Shown here: in pieces, positions 8,777 to 18,240 of the stretch
How positions within the stretch are numbered: the stretch's first letter is position 1
Layout of the letters: each line of letters starts with the position of its first letter
Source: Acetobacter indonesiensis
Lineage (GTDB): Bacteria > Pseudomonadota > Alphaproteobacteria > Acetobacterales > Acetobacteraceae
Assembly: GCF_000963945.1 (NCBI RefSeq)
Contig: NZ_BAMW01000006.1
Span: 186,001 to 250,000, forward strand
DNA: 64,000 nucleotides
Direction: 5' to 3'
Program-made: the position numbers and the translations under genes
Notes under the pieces: generated by a model
The model's input: the letters and a program-made list of their open reading frames with translations, nothing else
Database searches by the model: none
What the model was told of the DNA's origin: nothing

Positions 8777-10423
8777 ATGTCCAATCTGAGCCCTCTGGCA
8801 GGAAAAACGCTGGCTCCGTCGCAGTTGACGGATATTCCAGCACTTCTTGCTGCGTATTATGATCGTAAGCCTGACGTTTCCATTTCAACCCAGCGCGTGT
8901 CTTTTGGTACATCCGGGCATCGTGGGTCTTCTCTGCACACCAGTTTCAATGAAAACCATATTCTGGCGATTTGCGAGGCGATTTGCCGCCATCGTAAGGC
9001 TGAAGGCATTGATGGACCGCTGTTTATCGGGATGGATTCCCATGCTCTGTCCGGTCCGGCACAGAAATCCGCCATTGAAGTCTTTGCAGCGCACGGCATT
9101 GATGTGCGTATTGATGGAAAAGGGGGTTACACACCGACCCCTGTTATTTCCCACGCTATTCTAACTTACAATAAAGGCCGTACGACAGGGTTGGCAGACG
9201 GGGTTGTGATTACGCCGTCTCATAATCCGCCATCTGATGGTGGGTTCAAATATAATCCCACGAATGGTGGCCCTGCGGATACGGCTATTACCAAAGCCAT
9301 TCAGGATATGGCGAACGGATTTCTGGCCGATAATCTGAAAGACGTACAGCATCTGCCCTACGACCAGGCCAAGGAAGCCGCCTGCATTAAAGGGTACGAT
9401 TACGTTACCCCTTATGTTGCTGATCTGGAGTCGGTCATCGACATGAAGGCCATCAGGGACGCGGGCGTAAAAATTGGTATTGACCCGCTGGGCGGTGCGG
9501 CTGTGGGGTATTGGCAGCCGATTATCGACCATTACGGTCTGAACGCTACAGTGGTAAGCGATGTGGTGGACCCGCAGTTTTCCTTCATGACGGCAGACTG
9601 GGATGGGCAGATCCGTATGGATTGCTCCTCACCCTACGCTATGGCGCGCCTGATTGAGATGGGCGACCGCTTTGATGTGGCGTTTGCGAATGACACCGAT
9701 GCCGACCGGCACGGTATTGTGGCCATGCCTGACGGGCTGATGAACCCTAACCATTATCTGGCTGTGGCTATTGCCTATCTGTTCCAGAACCGTCCGGAAT
9801 GGAGCAAGGATCTTGGGATTGGTAAAACGCTGGTCAGCAGTGGGCTGATTGATCGCGTTGCCAAGGATATTGGCCGTAAACTGGTGGAAGTGCCGGTTGG
9901 GCTGAAATGGTTTGTGCCCGGTCTGATGGACGGGTCACTTGGGTTCGGGGGCGAAGAAAGCGCGGGTGCGACCTTCCTGCGGCGCGATGGCACGGTGTGG
10001 ACGACGGATAAGGATGGCATCATCCTTGGTCTGTTGGCGGCCGAAATCACGGCGAAAACGGGGAAAAACCCCAGCGCGCACTACCATGACATTATTACCC
10101 GTCTGGGCACGCCCTATTATGCGCGGATAGATGCACCAGCAAACCCTGAACAGAAGGCCAAACTGGGTAAGCTGACGCCAGATCAGTTCCCGCTTGAAAT
10201 GCTGGCGGGTGACAAGATTATCAGCAAACTGACTCGGGCACCGGGCAATGATGCCCCAATCGGAGGGCTGAAAGTGGTCACCGAGCATGGCTGGTTTGCC
10301 GCGCGCCCGTCTGGTACCGAAGATGTGTACAAAATCTACGCGGAAAGTTTCAAAAGCGAAGAGCATTTGCGGGCCATTCAGGAAGAGGCACAGGCCGCTA
10401 TTTCGAAGGTTTTTGCTGCCTGA
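8777..10423 (+). CDS. pgm: phosphoglucomutase (alpha-D-glucose phosphate-specific)
   Basis: This enzyme interconverts glucose 1-phosphate and glucose 6-phosphate, feeding nucleotide-sugar and polysaccharide synthesis. It closely follows E. coli Pgm in length (548 residues) and motifs: FGTSGHRGS near residue 43, the phosphoserine loop TPSHNPP (Ser148), the metal-binding loop DTDADRHG, the sugar-binding GGEESAG and the C-terminal RPSGTED. An in-frame GTG at 8759 exists, but the ATG at 8777, with GAGG upstream, matches the family. The 225-base region before it holds no other gene that I can see. Confidence 0.95.
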   Translation: MSNLSPLAGKTLAPSQLTDIPALLAAYYDRKPDVSISTQRVSFGTSGHRGSSLHTSFNENHILAICEAICRHRKAEGIDGPLFIGMDSHALSGPAQKSAIEVFAAHGIDVRIDGKGGYTPTPVISHAILTYNKGRTTGLADGVVITPSHNPPSDGGFKYNPTNGGPADTAITKAIQDMANGFLADNLKDVQHLPYDQAKEAACIKGYDYVTPYVADLESVIDMKAIRDAGVKIGIDPLGGAAVGYWQPIIDHYGLNATVVSDVVDPQFSFMTADWDGQIRMDCSSPYAMARLIEMGDRFDVAFANDTDADRHGIVAMPDGLMNPNHYLAVAIAYLFQNRPEWSKDLGIGKTLVSSGLIDRVAKDIGRKLVEVPVGLKWFVPGLMDGSLGFGGEESAGATFLRRDGTVWTTDKDGIILGLLAAEITAKTGKNPSAHYHDIITRLGTPYYARIDAPANPEQKAKLGKLTPDQFPLEMLAGDKIISKLTRAPGNDAPIGGLKVVTEHGWFAARPSGTEDVYKIYAESFKSEEHLRAIQEEAQAAISKVFAA

Positions 10424-10679
10424 AACCAGCATTTTGCGGCGTTGTCGGAGTCAGAAACGGGTTTCGGCACGCCAGCAGTATCAGATTGTGTCGGGATTAG
10501 GGTTGCCCTGCGTCAAAGTCACGGCAAGTGTCTGTTTTTAATCAATTAAAATGCAAGACGCTTTGTCTGAGGCATGATAAGACTCACAGCAAGCCAGCCG
10601 GATGCATGATACCATACAGCCCTCTGGCACTTATATCAGGGTCTTTTCAGGCCATGATGATTCCTTGGAGACATTTTTC

Positions 10680-11006
10680 ATGATTTCTCGCCGTCTTCTC
10701 GCAGCTCTGTCCACCGTTGCTCTGCTGGGCGCTGCTGCTCCGTCTTTCGCTCAGGAAGCGTCTGCTCCGGCTGCTGCTCCTGCAACACCTGCTGCTCCGG
10801 CAGCTCCTTCTGCTCCGACAGCAGAAGCCCCGACAACGCCTGAAGCTGCTCCTGCTGCTTCTGGTGCCGCTGAAACAGGTAAGGAAGAAGGCACCAAGAA
10901 GAAGGGTAAGAAGCACCACGGTGGCAAGAAGCACCATCATGGCCACAAGAAGGCCAAGAAGGCAGCTGAAGGCGACGCATCTGCTACGGATTCTTCTGCT
11001 CAGTAA
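10680..11006 (+). CDS. secreted Ala/Pro- and His/Lys-rich protein, Asr-like
   Basis: This 108-residue protein has a signal peptide (MISRRLLAAL to about Ala24, cleavage near SFAQ). A low-complexity Ala/Pro/Thr segment (25-66) follows, then a basic cluster KKKGKKHHGGKKHHHGHKK (73-91) and a short polar end. This layout resembles the E. coli acid-shock protein Asr, which is also periplasmic and Ala/His/Lys-rich, but low complexity makes true homology hard to judge. ATG 10680 is preferred over the start at 10602 because the signal peptide begins there. Two terminators follow, so it is monocistronic. Buffering or chaperone-like protection in acid is inference. Confidence 0.7.
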   Translation: MISRRLLAALSTVALLGAAAPSFAQEASAPAAAPATPAAPAAPSAPTAEAPTTPEAAPAASGAAETGKEEGTKKKGKKHHGGKKHHHGHKKAKKAAEGDASATDSSAQ

Positions 11007-11009
11007 TCA

Positions 11010-11046
11010 GAAAACTGTCTGGGGCTCTGGCTTCAGACAGTTTCTG
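11010..11046 (+). terminator. hairpin after the Asr-like gene
   Basis: AAACTGTCTG pairs with CAGACAGTTT around a short loop just after the stop codon. The T-run is short, so it may act as a 3' stabilising hairpin with the next one as the true terminator. Confidence 0.55.
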
Positions 11047-11068
11047 CCTGATCAGGGTATCAGTCATG

Positions 11069-11105
11069 AAACAGGGCCGGGAGTATTCCCAGCCCTGTTT
11101 TTTTA
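11069..11105 (+). terminator. Rho-independent terminator
   Basis: AAACAGGGC pairs with GCCCTGTTT and runs into seven T residues on the plus strand. It ends the Asr-like gene and separates it from the convergent dadA. Confidence 0.8.
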
Positions 11106-11128
11106 TGCCTGCTACTTGGAAAAAACGG

Positions 11129-12385
11129 TCAGCCGTAGCGGCTGAGGGAGAGATCAAGCGAAGGAATATCGGTCTTGCGGCCATGGATCATGTCAGCAAT
11201 CAGGCGGCCAGACCCGCAGGCCATGGTCCAGCCCAAGGTGCCGTGGCCTGTGTTCAGCCACAGGTTTCTGAATGCGTCAGTCGGGCCAATAACGGGTGTG
11301 CCGTCTGGTGTGTTGGGGCGCAGACCGGTCCAGTACGTGGCAGCGGTCAGGTCTCCCCCACCGAACAGTTCAGAGAACGAGAGGGCAAGTGTTTCACGCC
11401 GGTCGGGAGTGAGACGCGTGTTATAGCCCGTTAGCTCTGCTGTGCCACCAACGCGAATACGGTTGCCCAGACGGGTAATGGCAACCTTGTAGGTTTCATC
11501 ATTCACGGTGGAGTAGGGGGCGTGGCTTTCATCGGTCAGCGGAAGTGTGAGCGAATAGCCTTTGACCGGATAAACCGGCAGATGAATACCCAGCGGCTTT
11601 AACAAAAGCGGGCTGTAGCTTCCCATCGATACAACGTACGCATCGCCGCGCAGATGGCCAGCACTGGTCCGCACCGACATGATTTCATCCGCTGCGGCAT
11701 CGACCCCTTTGACGGTGGTGCCATACAGGAACGTCACGCCTTGGGCTTCTGCCATTTTGGCCAGCCTCTGGGTGAAGATATGGGCATCACCCGATTGGTC
11801 GCCCGGTAGATACAGGCCAGCTTTCAGCAGGTGGCGGGCGTGAGCAAGGCCCGGTTCGTGCTCCAGAATCTGATCCACTGTCAGCAAGCTGTGGGGAATA
11901 TTGCTTTCTGCCAGCAGCCGCATATCGCGCTGAGTTTTATCAACCTGCTTGTTAGTGCGGAAAAGCTGGATCAGCCCCCGCTGACGGTCATCATAGGTCA
12001 GGCCGGTTTCTTCACGCAGGGTGTCAAGGCAGTCACGGCTATATTCCGCAATACGCAACATGCGCGATTTATTGATGTCGTAAGAATGGGCGTTGCAGTT
12101 CTTCAAAAACTGCTCCAGCCAGCGGAACATGGCCAGATCAAAGCGTTTACGGATTACCAATGGGCTATGGTCACGCTGAAGCATCCATTTCATGGCCTGC
12201 AACGGCATGCCCGGTCCCGCCCATGGTGTTGAATAACCGGGTGAGACCTGCCCGGCATTGGCAAAGGATGTTTCAAGCCCCGGTGCAGGTTGACGGTCAA
12301 CCACCGTGACTTCATGCCCAAGTTTGGAGAGATACCAGGCAGAGGTGGTGCCGATGACGCCGGCGCCGAGAATAATAATTTTCAC
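11129..12385 (-). CDS. dadA: D-amino acid dehydrogenase small subunit
   Basis: DadA is an FAD enzyme that oxidises D-alanine and other D-amino acids to 2-oxo acids and ammonia at the inner membrane. The N-terminus MKIIILGAGVIG is the FAD-binding Rossmann motif, followed by the family block ETSFANAGQVSPGYSTPWAGPG. The C-terminal GLRPNTPDGTPVIGPT and NTGHGTLGWTMACGSG are typical. It has 418 residues against 432 in E. coli. It starts with GTG five bases after the alr stop, with AAGGA overlapping that stop, so the two genes are cotranscribed. Together they allow L-alanine to be racemised and degraded. Confidence 0.95.
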   Translation of the reverse strand: MKIIILGAGVIGTTSAWYLSKLGHEVTVVDRQPAPGLETSFANAGQVSPGYSTPWAGPGMPLQAMKWMLQRDHSPLVIRKRFDLAMFRWLEQFLKNCNAHSYDINKSRMLRIAEYSRDCLDTLREETGLTYDDRQRGLIQLFRTNKQVDKTQRDMRLLAESNIPHSLLTVDQILEHEPGLAHARHLLKAGLYLPGDQSGDAHIFTQRLAKMAEAQGVTFLYGTTVKGVDAAADEIMSVRTSAGHLRGDAYVVSMGSYSPLLLKPLGIHLPVYPVKGYSLTLPLTDESHAPYSTVNDETYKVAITRLGNRIRVGGTAELTGYNTRLTPDRRETLALSFSELFGGGDLTAATYWTGLRPNTPDGTPVIGPTDAFRNLWLNTGHGTLGWTMACGSGRLIADMIHGRKTDIPSLDLSLSRYG

Positions 12386-12389
12386 GGTG

Positions 12390-13523
12390 TCATCCTTTCC
12401 GGGGACTATGGTGTATGCGGTGGTAGCGTGAGCCGAGGTCGGTTAAAAGTTCGTAGCCGATTGTGTCTGCCAGAAACGCTGTTTCATCAAGGGGGTTATG
12501 GGGGCCAATCAGGTCAAACGCCACGCCGGGGGCGATGGGCTGCCCTGCAAGATCGGTGATATCAACTGCCAGCGAGTCCATGGAGATACGCCCGATTATT
12601 GGCAGTTTGATGTCAGGCCGGTCTGGCAGAACAGCAAAACCCCGTTGCCCTAACCGTCTTGGAAAGCCGTCACCATACCCAATGCCCAGTAAGGCAATGT
12701 CCGTGGAGCGTTTTGTTGTGAAGGTTGCCCCGTAACCCACAGAGGCCCCGGCCGGGACATGGCGGGTCTGAATAACGCGTGCCTGAAGGCGGATAGTAGA
12801 GCGCATCGGGTTAGGTTGCCCCGGTGTGGGGTTAATGCCGTATAGGGCAGCGCCCGGCCTGACCAAATCAAACCGCCACTCCGGCCCCAGAAAAATACCT
12901 GACGAGGCTGAAAGGCTGGCGGGAGCAGACGGCAAAAGCGCGCGAAGCCGAAGGAAATTGTCTAACTGGGTTCGATTTTGCGGGTGATCTGATGTGTCAC
13001 TACAGGCCAGATGGCTCATGACAAGAACCGGCTCTATGCCCTGTAAGCCGTTAGTCTGATTTGCCAGAGCGAGAACATCGCTCTCGGACAGCCCGAAGCG
13101 GGACATACCGCTATCGACCTGTAGGGCCGCGGGAAGTGGGCGACCATGCTGGTGTGCAAGACGCTGCCATTCGTGGAGCTGTGGCAGGCTGTTCAAGACA
13201 GGTAGAAGGTTATAGGTCAGGAAAGCCGCACTGGTTTCCGGTGGTGGCCCGTGTAGCACGAAAATACGGCAGTCATTACCCAACAACGGCCGGAGTGCGA
13301 CACCCTCAGCAACGTGCGCTACAAAAAACGTCCGGCATCCGGCATCGCGCAAAACCGGGGCAATTTCTGCCAGCCCCAGCCCATATGCATTGGCTTTGAC
13401 CGCAGTCCCGGTTTCCGTTGCAGGCCCAACAAAAGTCTGAAGCTGTGTGTAGTTGGCGGCAATAGCTGACAGGTCAATCAGCAGCCGACCACCTTCCCAT
13501 CCATCGTCAGGTGGTTGGGTCAT
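12390..13523 (-). CDS. alr: alanine racemase (alr/dadX type)
   Basis: This fold-type III PLP enzyme interconverts L- and D-alanine. The PLP lysine is Lys43 in AVKANAYGLG and the catalytic Tyr is Tyr264 in VGYGATF. HLACSD, GxALYG and GRISMD are conserved family blocks. At 377 residues it has normal length. It lies upstream of dadA in one transcription unit, which points to the catabolic (dadX) role. Whether the genome has a second biosynthetic racemase cannot be seen here, so this copy might also supply D-alanine for peptidoglycan. Confidence 0.93.
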   Translation of the reverse strand: MTQPPDDGWEGGRLLIDLSAIAANYTQLQTFVGPATETGTAVKANAYGLGLAEIAPVLRDAGCRTFFVAHVAEGVALRPLLGNDCRIFVLHGPPPETSAAFLTYNLLPVLNSLPQLHEWQRLAHQHGRPLPAALQVDSGMSRFGLSESDVLALANQTNGLQGIEPVLVMSHLACSDTSDHPQNRTQLDNFLRLRALLPSAPASLSASSGIFLGPEWRFDLVRPGAALYGINPTPGQPNPMRSTIRLQARVIQTRHVPAGASVGYGATFTTKRSTDIALLGIGYGDGFPRRLGQRGFAVLPDRPDIKLPIIGRISMDSLAVDITDLAGQPIAPGVAFDLIGPHNPLDETAFLADTIGYELLTDLGSRYHRIHHSPRKG

Positions 13524-13660
13524 GGCGTGTTGCCGACCGCTTGCGCACAGAAAAGAAGATTATTCTGTTGTGTGGCTGCACACATGACCTGAAATACTCT
13601 CCCTTCCTGATACGGCCTTTTATTTAGTCCTAACAAACGGGTTACGCAAAAACAGCCTAA

Positions 13661-14680
13661 TCAGGCTGCGGGCACGCCCTTGCTGGTGGAATATTCAAAA
13701 TGCAAAGCCTGATCCGGGTTTACAATCGGGTAGATGGCATGGGCTGCCATAGCCCCTTCACTGAAGCCTTGCAGGATCAGTTTCAGTTTGCCCGGATAGG
13801 TTGCGACATCCCCAATGGCAAAGACGCCGGGCATGTTGGTTTCACAGCTTGATGGCACCACCGGAATGGTTGACCGAATGGTATCAACACCCCAACGGGC
13901 AATGGGACCAAGATCAGTCGCCAGCCCGAAGAAAGGTAGCAGAACATCGGCTTCCAGTTTGCGGGTTGCGCCGTCCAGATCAGCCACTTCCACGGCTTCC
14001 AAAGCGCCGTTCTGTCCGTGCAGCGCGTGCAACTGATAGGGCACAACTTTTTCAATCTGGCCTGCCGCGACGGCTTCATCCAGCAGGCGCAGGCTTTCCG
14101 GTGCGCCCCGGAAGCGATCACGCCGGTGAACAAGATAAAGTTTTTCAGCAGAGTCTTTTAACGCCAGTGCCCAGTCCAGCGCGGAATCTCCGCCGCCAGC
14201 AATAACAATACGGCGGCCGTCGAAGTCAGCTTTGCGGCGCACATAATACTGCACAGCGCCGGTGCCTTCAAAGGCATCAAGACCATCCAGCGGGGGGCGG
14301 TTTGGGCCAAACGCGCCAGCCCCGGCGGCAATGATAACCGCTTTGGCTTTTACCTGTGTGCCTTTGTCCGTGCCAAGCGTGAAGTCTCCACGATGTCCGG
14401 TCAGGCTTTCAATCCGGTGCTTCAGCAGGCGGGGAATGGCAAAAGGCTCAATCTGTTTTTCCAGACTGGCAATAAGCTGCGCGCCTTCAACTGCGGGGCA
14501 GGCCGGAATGTCATAGATCGGTTTTTCAGGGTAAAGTGCCACGCACTGACCGCCAACTTCTGGCAGAACGTCAATTAACAGACACCGCAGGCGCAGCATG
14601 GCGCACTGGAAGGCGGCAAACAGCCCGGCTGGGCCTGCGCCGATAATAGCAACATCTGTTTCAATCGGCATGTCAGTCAT
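13661..14680 (-). CDS. ferredoxin/flavodoxin-NADP+ reductase, thioredoxin-reductase type
   Basis: This 339-residue flavoprotein has two dinucleotide-binding folds: GAGPAG at 14-19 for FAD and AGGGDSALD near 160 for NADPH. Near the end GVFAIGDVATYPGKLKL completes the FAD site. It follows thioredoxin reductase in layout but lacks the redox CxxC pair, which marks the FNR2 family (EC 1.18.1.2) known from Bacillus YumC and many alphaproteobacteria. It would move electrons between NADPH and ferredoxin or flavodoxin. It lies alone, convergent with nothing, downstream of icd on the same strand after a terminator. Confidence 0.9.
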   Translation of the reverse strand: MTDMPIETDVAIIGAGPAGLFAAFQCAMLRLRCLLIDVLPEVGGQCVALYPEKPIYDIPACPAVEGAQLIASLEKQIEPFAIPRLLKHRIESLTGHRGDFTLGTDKGTQVKAKAVIIAAGAGAFGPNRPPLDGLDAFEGTGAVQYYVRRKADFDGRRIVIAGGGDSALDWALALKDSAEKLYLVHRRDRFRGAPESLRLLDEAVAAGQIEKVVPYQLHALHGQNGALEAVEVADLDGATRKLEADVLLPFFGLATDLGPIARWGVDTIRSTIPVVPSSCETNMPGVFAIGDVATYPGKLKLILQGFSEGAMAAHAIYPIVNPDQALHFEYSTSKGVPAA

Positions 14681-14776
14681 GGCGCGGCGGATCTCCCCCT
14701 TGGTCCGGCTGATGAAGGCAGTGTTTTTGCGCTACCGGCGCGATGTGTGCAATGGGCAGCGCCAGAATGAAGGGCA

Positions 14777-14810
14777 TAAAAAAGAGGGAGCACCGAGAAG
14801 TGCCCCCTCT
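14777..14810 (-). terminator. Rho-independent terminator of icd
   Basis: On the minus strand AGAGGG and GCAC pair with GTGC and CCCTCT, with one mismatch, and a run of six T follows. It lies 27 bases after the icd stop. Confidence 0.85.
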
Positions 14811-14836
14811 ACTAACTCTTCAGAGCCTGTAAAATG

Positions 14837-16057
14837 TCAGGACTTGGCGAGTTCTTTCTTCAGGCCAGCGTCCAGAACATCCAGGAACGGCTGCGTATCA
14901 AGCCAAGTGGTGTCTTTGCCAACCAGAATGGCCAGATCCTTGGTCATTTTGCCAGATTCCACGGTGTCGATGCACACTTTTTCCAGCGTTTCTGCAAAAT
15001 GCACAACGTCGGGGGTGTCATCAAACTTGCCACGATAGGCCAGCCCGCGTGTCCATGCGAAAATAGACGCAATCGGGTTTGTGCTGGTGGGCTTACCCTT
15101 CTGATGTTCACGGAAATGGCGGGTCACTGTGCCGTGGGCGGCTTCGGCTTCAACCACATCGCCCGTCGGGTTCAGCAGAACAGAAGTCATCAGACCCAGA
15201 CTGCCGAAGCCCTGTGCCACAATGTCGCTCTGCACGTCGCCGTCATAGTTTTTACATGCCCAGACATAGCCGCCGTTCCATTTCAGGGCGCAGGCTACCA
15301 TGTCATCAATCAGGCGGTGTTCGTAGGTCAGGCCAGCTTTTTCAAAATCGGCCTTGAATTCCTTGTCATACACTTCCTGAAACACATCCTTGAACATGCC
15401 GTCATAGGCTTTCAGAATGGTGTTCTTGGTTGACAGATAAACCGGCAGCCCACGGTCACGACCGTAGGACAGAGACGCACGGGCAAAGCCTTCAATGGAC
15501 GCACGCGTATTGTGCATGCCCAATGCAACACCGGGGCCTTTGAAGTCATGCACATCCAGCGTTACGGTTTCTCCGCCGCCTTCTGGCACGTAGGAGAGTG
15601 TTACCTTGCCGGGGCCAGGAATCTTGGTTTCTGCTGCACGGTAGATGTCACCATAAGCATGACGGCCGATAACAATTGGCTTCGTCCAGTGCGGAACCAG
15701 ACGCGGCACGTTTGAACAGATGATGGGTTCACGGAAAATGGTACCGTCAAGAATGTTACGGATAGTGCCGTTGGGTGAACGGTACATCCGCTTCAGACCG
15801 AATTCTTCTACGCGGGCTTCATCAGGCGTGATGGTGGCGCATTTGACGCCCACGCGATATTTGTTAACCGCTTCTGCGGCTTCAACCGTAACCTTGTCAT
15901 CTGTCGCATCACGATGTTCGATGCCCAGATCATAATATTTCAGGTCAATGTCGAGATAGGGCAGAATCAGCCGCTCCCGGATGAAATGCCAGATAATACG
16001 GGTCATTTCATCGCCATCCATCTCTACGATGGGGTTTTTGACCTTGATCTTTGCCAT
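14837..16057 (-). CDS. icd: NADP-dependent isocitrate dehydrogenase, dimeric eukaryote-like type
   Basis: This TCA-cycle enzyme converts isocitrate to 2-oxoglutarate with NADP+. The 406-residue sequence ([20 protein letters not shown] at the start, SPNGTIRN substrate loop, [22 protein letters not shown] for metal binding, [10 protein letters not shown] for NADP) is that of the homodimeric class shared with eukaryotes and alphaproteobacteria, not the E. coli type. The ribosome-binding site is weak. About 240 bases separate it from the divergent peptide transporter gene; I see no gene in that space. Confidence 0.96.
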   Translation of the reverse strand: MAKIKVKNPIVEMDGDEMTRIIWHFIRERLILPYLDIDLKYYDLGIEHRDATDDKVTVEAAEAVNKYRVGVKCATITPDEARVEEFGLKRMYRSPNGTIRNILDGTIFREPIICSNVPRLVPHWTKPIVIGRHAYGDIYRAAETKIPGPGKVTLSYVPEGGGETVTLDVHDFKGPGVALGMHNTRASIEGFARASLSYGRDRGLPVYLSTKNTILKAYDGMFKDVFQEVYDKEFKADFEKAGLTYEHRLIDDMVACALKWNGGYVWACKNYDGDVQSDIVAQGFGSLGLMTSVLLNPTGDVVEAEAAHGTVTRHFREHQKGKPTSTNPIASIFAWTRGLAYRGKFDDTPDVVHFAETLEKVCIDTVESGKMTKDLAILVGKDTTWLDTQPFLDVLDAGLKKELAKS

Positions 16058-16297
16058 GGTGAAATCCGTTCAAGAAAAATCGCGAAAATTTGCACTCTGC
16101 GTATGGGCATCATGCAAAAGGCGGATGAACGGAGTAAGCGGCCTGCGCCGCGCACGCTATTCACATTCCAGACAGGACAGGTTGTGCAACTGTATCAAAA
16201 TGGTGCACCCCAAAGCAGAAAAGGCCGGTTTGCCGCAGCTTGCATGGGGTGGGCATATCTGTTCTAGGGAGTGTTATCACAATATGGTCAGGACTTT

Positions 16298-17797
16298 ATG
16301 ACGGCATCTTTGTCTTCTTCGCCAACGCGGACGCAGTCTTTCTCAGTCGTGCTGGCAATAGAACTGTGGGAACGGTTCGGCTTCTACGGCATGCAGGGCA
16401 TTCTGCTGCTGTATATGGTGCAGCGCCTGGGGTTTGAGGATGCTCAGGCCAATCTGCTGTGGGGTACGTTTTCAGCCGTAACCTATGCCGCCCCTGCTAT
16501 TGGCGGGTGGATAGGCGATGCCCTGCTTGGCACCCGGCGCACCATGACAATGGGGGCGGCGGTTCTGGCGCTGGGTTATGGCCTGCTGGGGCTGGATATG
16601 GGCGGCCAGATGGCGCTGTTTGTTGCTTTGGCGGTTATTGCCATTGGCAATGGACTGTTCAAAGCAAATTCGGCCAATCTGGTGCGGCGTATTTATGAAG
16701 GCGATGATGCACGTATCGATGTCGCCTTCACTATTTACTATATGAGCATCAATGTCGGTTCGACATTTTCTTTGTTGCTGACGCCATGGATGCAGCAGAA
16801 CTATGGATGGGGCCCGCCCTTCCTGCTGTGCGCTGCCGGTTTGGTGTTTGGCCTGTGCTGCTACGGCATTTTTCGCGGGTGGTTGCGCCATATTGGGTCC
16901 GCCCCTGATTTTAGCCCCATTGTCTGGTCACGGATGGGGGCCGTATTGGGCGGTGTTGCCATAACACTGGTTGTGATGGTGGGTATTCTCGATTTCCCCG
17001 CCGCTGGCCGCGCATGTGTCTGGATTGCTGCCTTGGCAACAGCCATTATCTGGGTGTTGTTATACCGTCGGGCAGCCCCCGCCCAACGCCCCGGTTTGCG
17101 TCTGGCCTATCTGCTGATTGTGCAGACCATGCTGTATTTCATTTTCTACCAGCAGATGGTCACGTCCCTGACGCTTTTTGCGCTGCGGGATGTCGGGTCT
17201 GATTTCAAACTAGGGGGCATGACCTTATTTTCAATGTCTGCGGGGCAGTTTCAGGCGTTGAACCCGGTATGGATTATGGCTGCTAGTCCATTGCTGTCAT
17301 GGCTGTATAAAGCGATGGAAAATCGTAGCTGGAAGTTCCCCATTGCCGAGAAGTTTATTGTCGGCTTTTCTCTAGTAGCCGTTGCGTTTCTTATCTGGTG
17401 GGTGAGTGCTGCAACAAGCACTACGTTGGTTTCGCCGTGGGTCATGTTCTGGGCCTATGGTGCGCTTTCTGTCGGTGAACTGCTGATCAGCGCTTTGGGG
17501 CTGGCTGTCGTGGCCCGTTATGTGCCTGCACATGTTGGTGGCTTCATGATGGGAAGCTATTGTGTGTCAAACGGTGTGGCCATGTATCTGGGCAGTATGC
17601 TGGCTAATCTGGCCGCAATGGGCAACACGGTTTCGGGCACGGATATCGCCACGACCATGCCTATTTATGCCGGTCTTTTTCGCACGTTGTTCTTTCTGGC
17701 TGTGGGATGCACAATCCTGTTTATACTCTGTCTTCCTTTTACCCGCCGGTGGGACGCACAACATCGTGCCGGACAAACAGGGCAAGAGGCCGCCTGA
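16298..17797 (+). CDS. POT/PTR family proton-dependent oligopeptide transporter
   Basis: This is a 499-residue inner-membrane protein with 12-14 hydrophobic helices. The family signature ExxERFxxYG is present as ELWERFGFYG near residue 20, followed by the PTR2 block around GTFSAVTYAAPAIGGWIGD. It should import di- or tripeptides with protons, or a related substrate. The ATG at 16298, with AGGA six bases upstream, is preferred over the GTG at 16271. A strong hairpin terminator follows, so the gene is monocistronic. Confidence 0.9.
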   Translation: MTASLSSSPTRTQSFSVVLAIELWERFGFYGMQGILLLYMVQRLGFEDAQANLLWGTFSAVTYAAPAIGGWIGDALLGTRRTMTMGAAVLALGYGLLGLDMGGQMALFVALAVIAIGNGLFKANSANLVRRIYEGDDARIDVAFTIYYMSINVGSTFSLLLTPWMQQNYGWGPPFLLCAAGLVFGLCCYGIFRGWLRHIGSAPDFSPIVWSRMGAVLGGVAITLVVMVGILDFPAAGRACVWIAALATAIIWVLLYRRAAPAQRPGLRLAYLLIVQTMLYFIFYQQMVTSLTLFALRDVGSDFKLGGMTLFSMSAGQFQALNPVWIMAASPLLSWLYKAMENRSWKFPIAEKFIVGFSLVAVAFLIWWVSAATSTTLVSPWVMFWAYGALSVGELLISALGLAVVARYVPAHVGGFMMGSYCVSNGVAMYLGSMLANLAAMGNTVSGTDIATTMPIYAGLFRTLFFLAVGCTILFILCLPFTRRWDAQHRAGQTGQEAA

Positions 17798-17821
17798 TGT
17801 GAAAAGGGATAAGTAGGTTTG

Positions 17822-17856
17822 AAAAAGGGCGGGTAGCAATGCTACCCGCCCTTTTT
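17822..17856. terminator. strong bidirectional terminator
   Basis: AAAAAGGGCGGGTAGC pairs perfectly with GCTACCCGCCCTTTTT around a three-base loop. It ends the POT transporter gene and would also stop minus-strand transcription coming from the right. Confidence 0.92.
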
Positions 17857-18035
17857 AATATGTGACTTAAAGAAGACGAACTTTAAGAAAAGAACCTTTT
17901 ATTCTCTGCTTTCCACTGCATTTAGATAATATGGATAAAACCTTATTTTGGATTCAATAAAATTAGCTTTTTAAAGAAAAGGGACAGTAAATCTAATAAC
18001 CTGTCTACAGTTCAAGAAATTAAACTACACCATGT

Positions 18036-18200
18036 TTACACTGCCTGTGGTGTATCGTTCACATCCAGCGTCATCTCTTCAGAAATATCTGTGTCCAGAT
18101 TCGATGTAGCAGGTCTGGTGAACAGGAAGCTCTTGCGCCACTGGTCATGTCGGCGTTGCTGCTGAAGGTCTTCCTGTTGGCAGTTATCCTGCGAAAGCAC
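18036..18200 (-). CDS. possible small protein, 54 residues, unknown
   Basis: On the minus strand a GTG start at 18200 has GGGAGAA six bases upstream and opens a 54-codon frame. The frame encodes a hydrophilic protein beginning MLSQDNCQQEDLQQQ and ending in an acidic segment (DTDISEEMTLDVNDTPQAV). Composition and the ribosome-binding site favour translation. A 7-bp hairpin (18222-18240) lies in the leader. A competing overlapping frame (18071-18259) shares the upstream codons MSPQNNSGSQTAALTTGEEQ, so a frameshift or a longer broken gene is also possible. I recognise no family. Confidence 0.35.
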   Translation of the reverse strand: MLSQDNCQQEDLQQQRRHDQWRKSFLFTRPATSNLDTDISEEMTLDVNDTPQAV

Positions 18201-18221
18201 TGTTCTTCTCCCGTCGTGAGC

Positions 18222-18240
18222 GCGGCAGTTTGGCTGCCGC
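18222..18240. other. hairpin in the leader of the small ORF
   Basis: GCGGCAG pairs with CTGCCGC around a five-base loop. It precedes the ribosome-binding site of the small minus-strand frame by about ten bases and could be a leader structure. It lacks a clean T-run on the minus strand. Confidence 0.4.
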
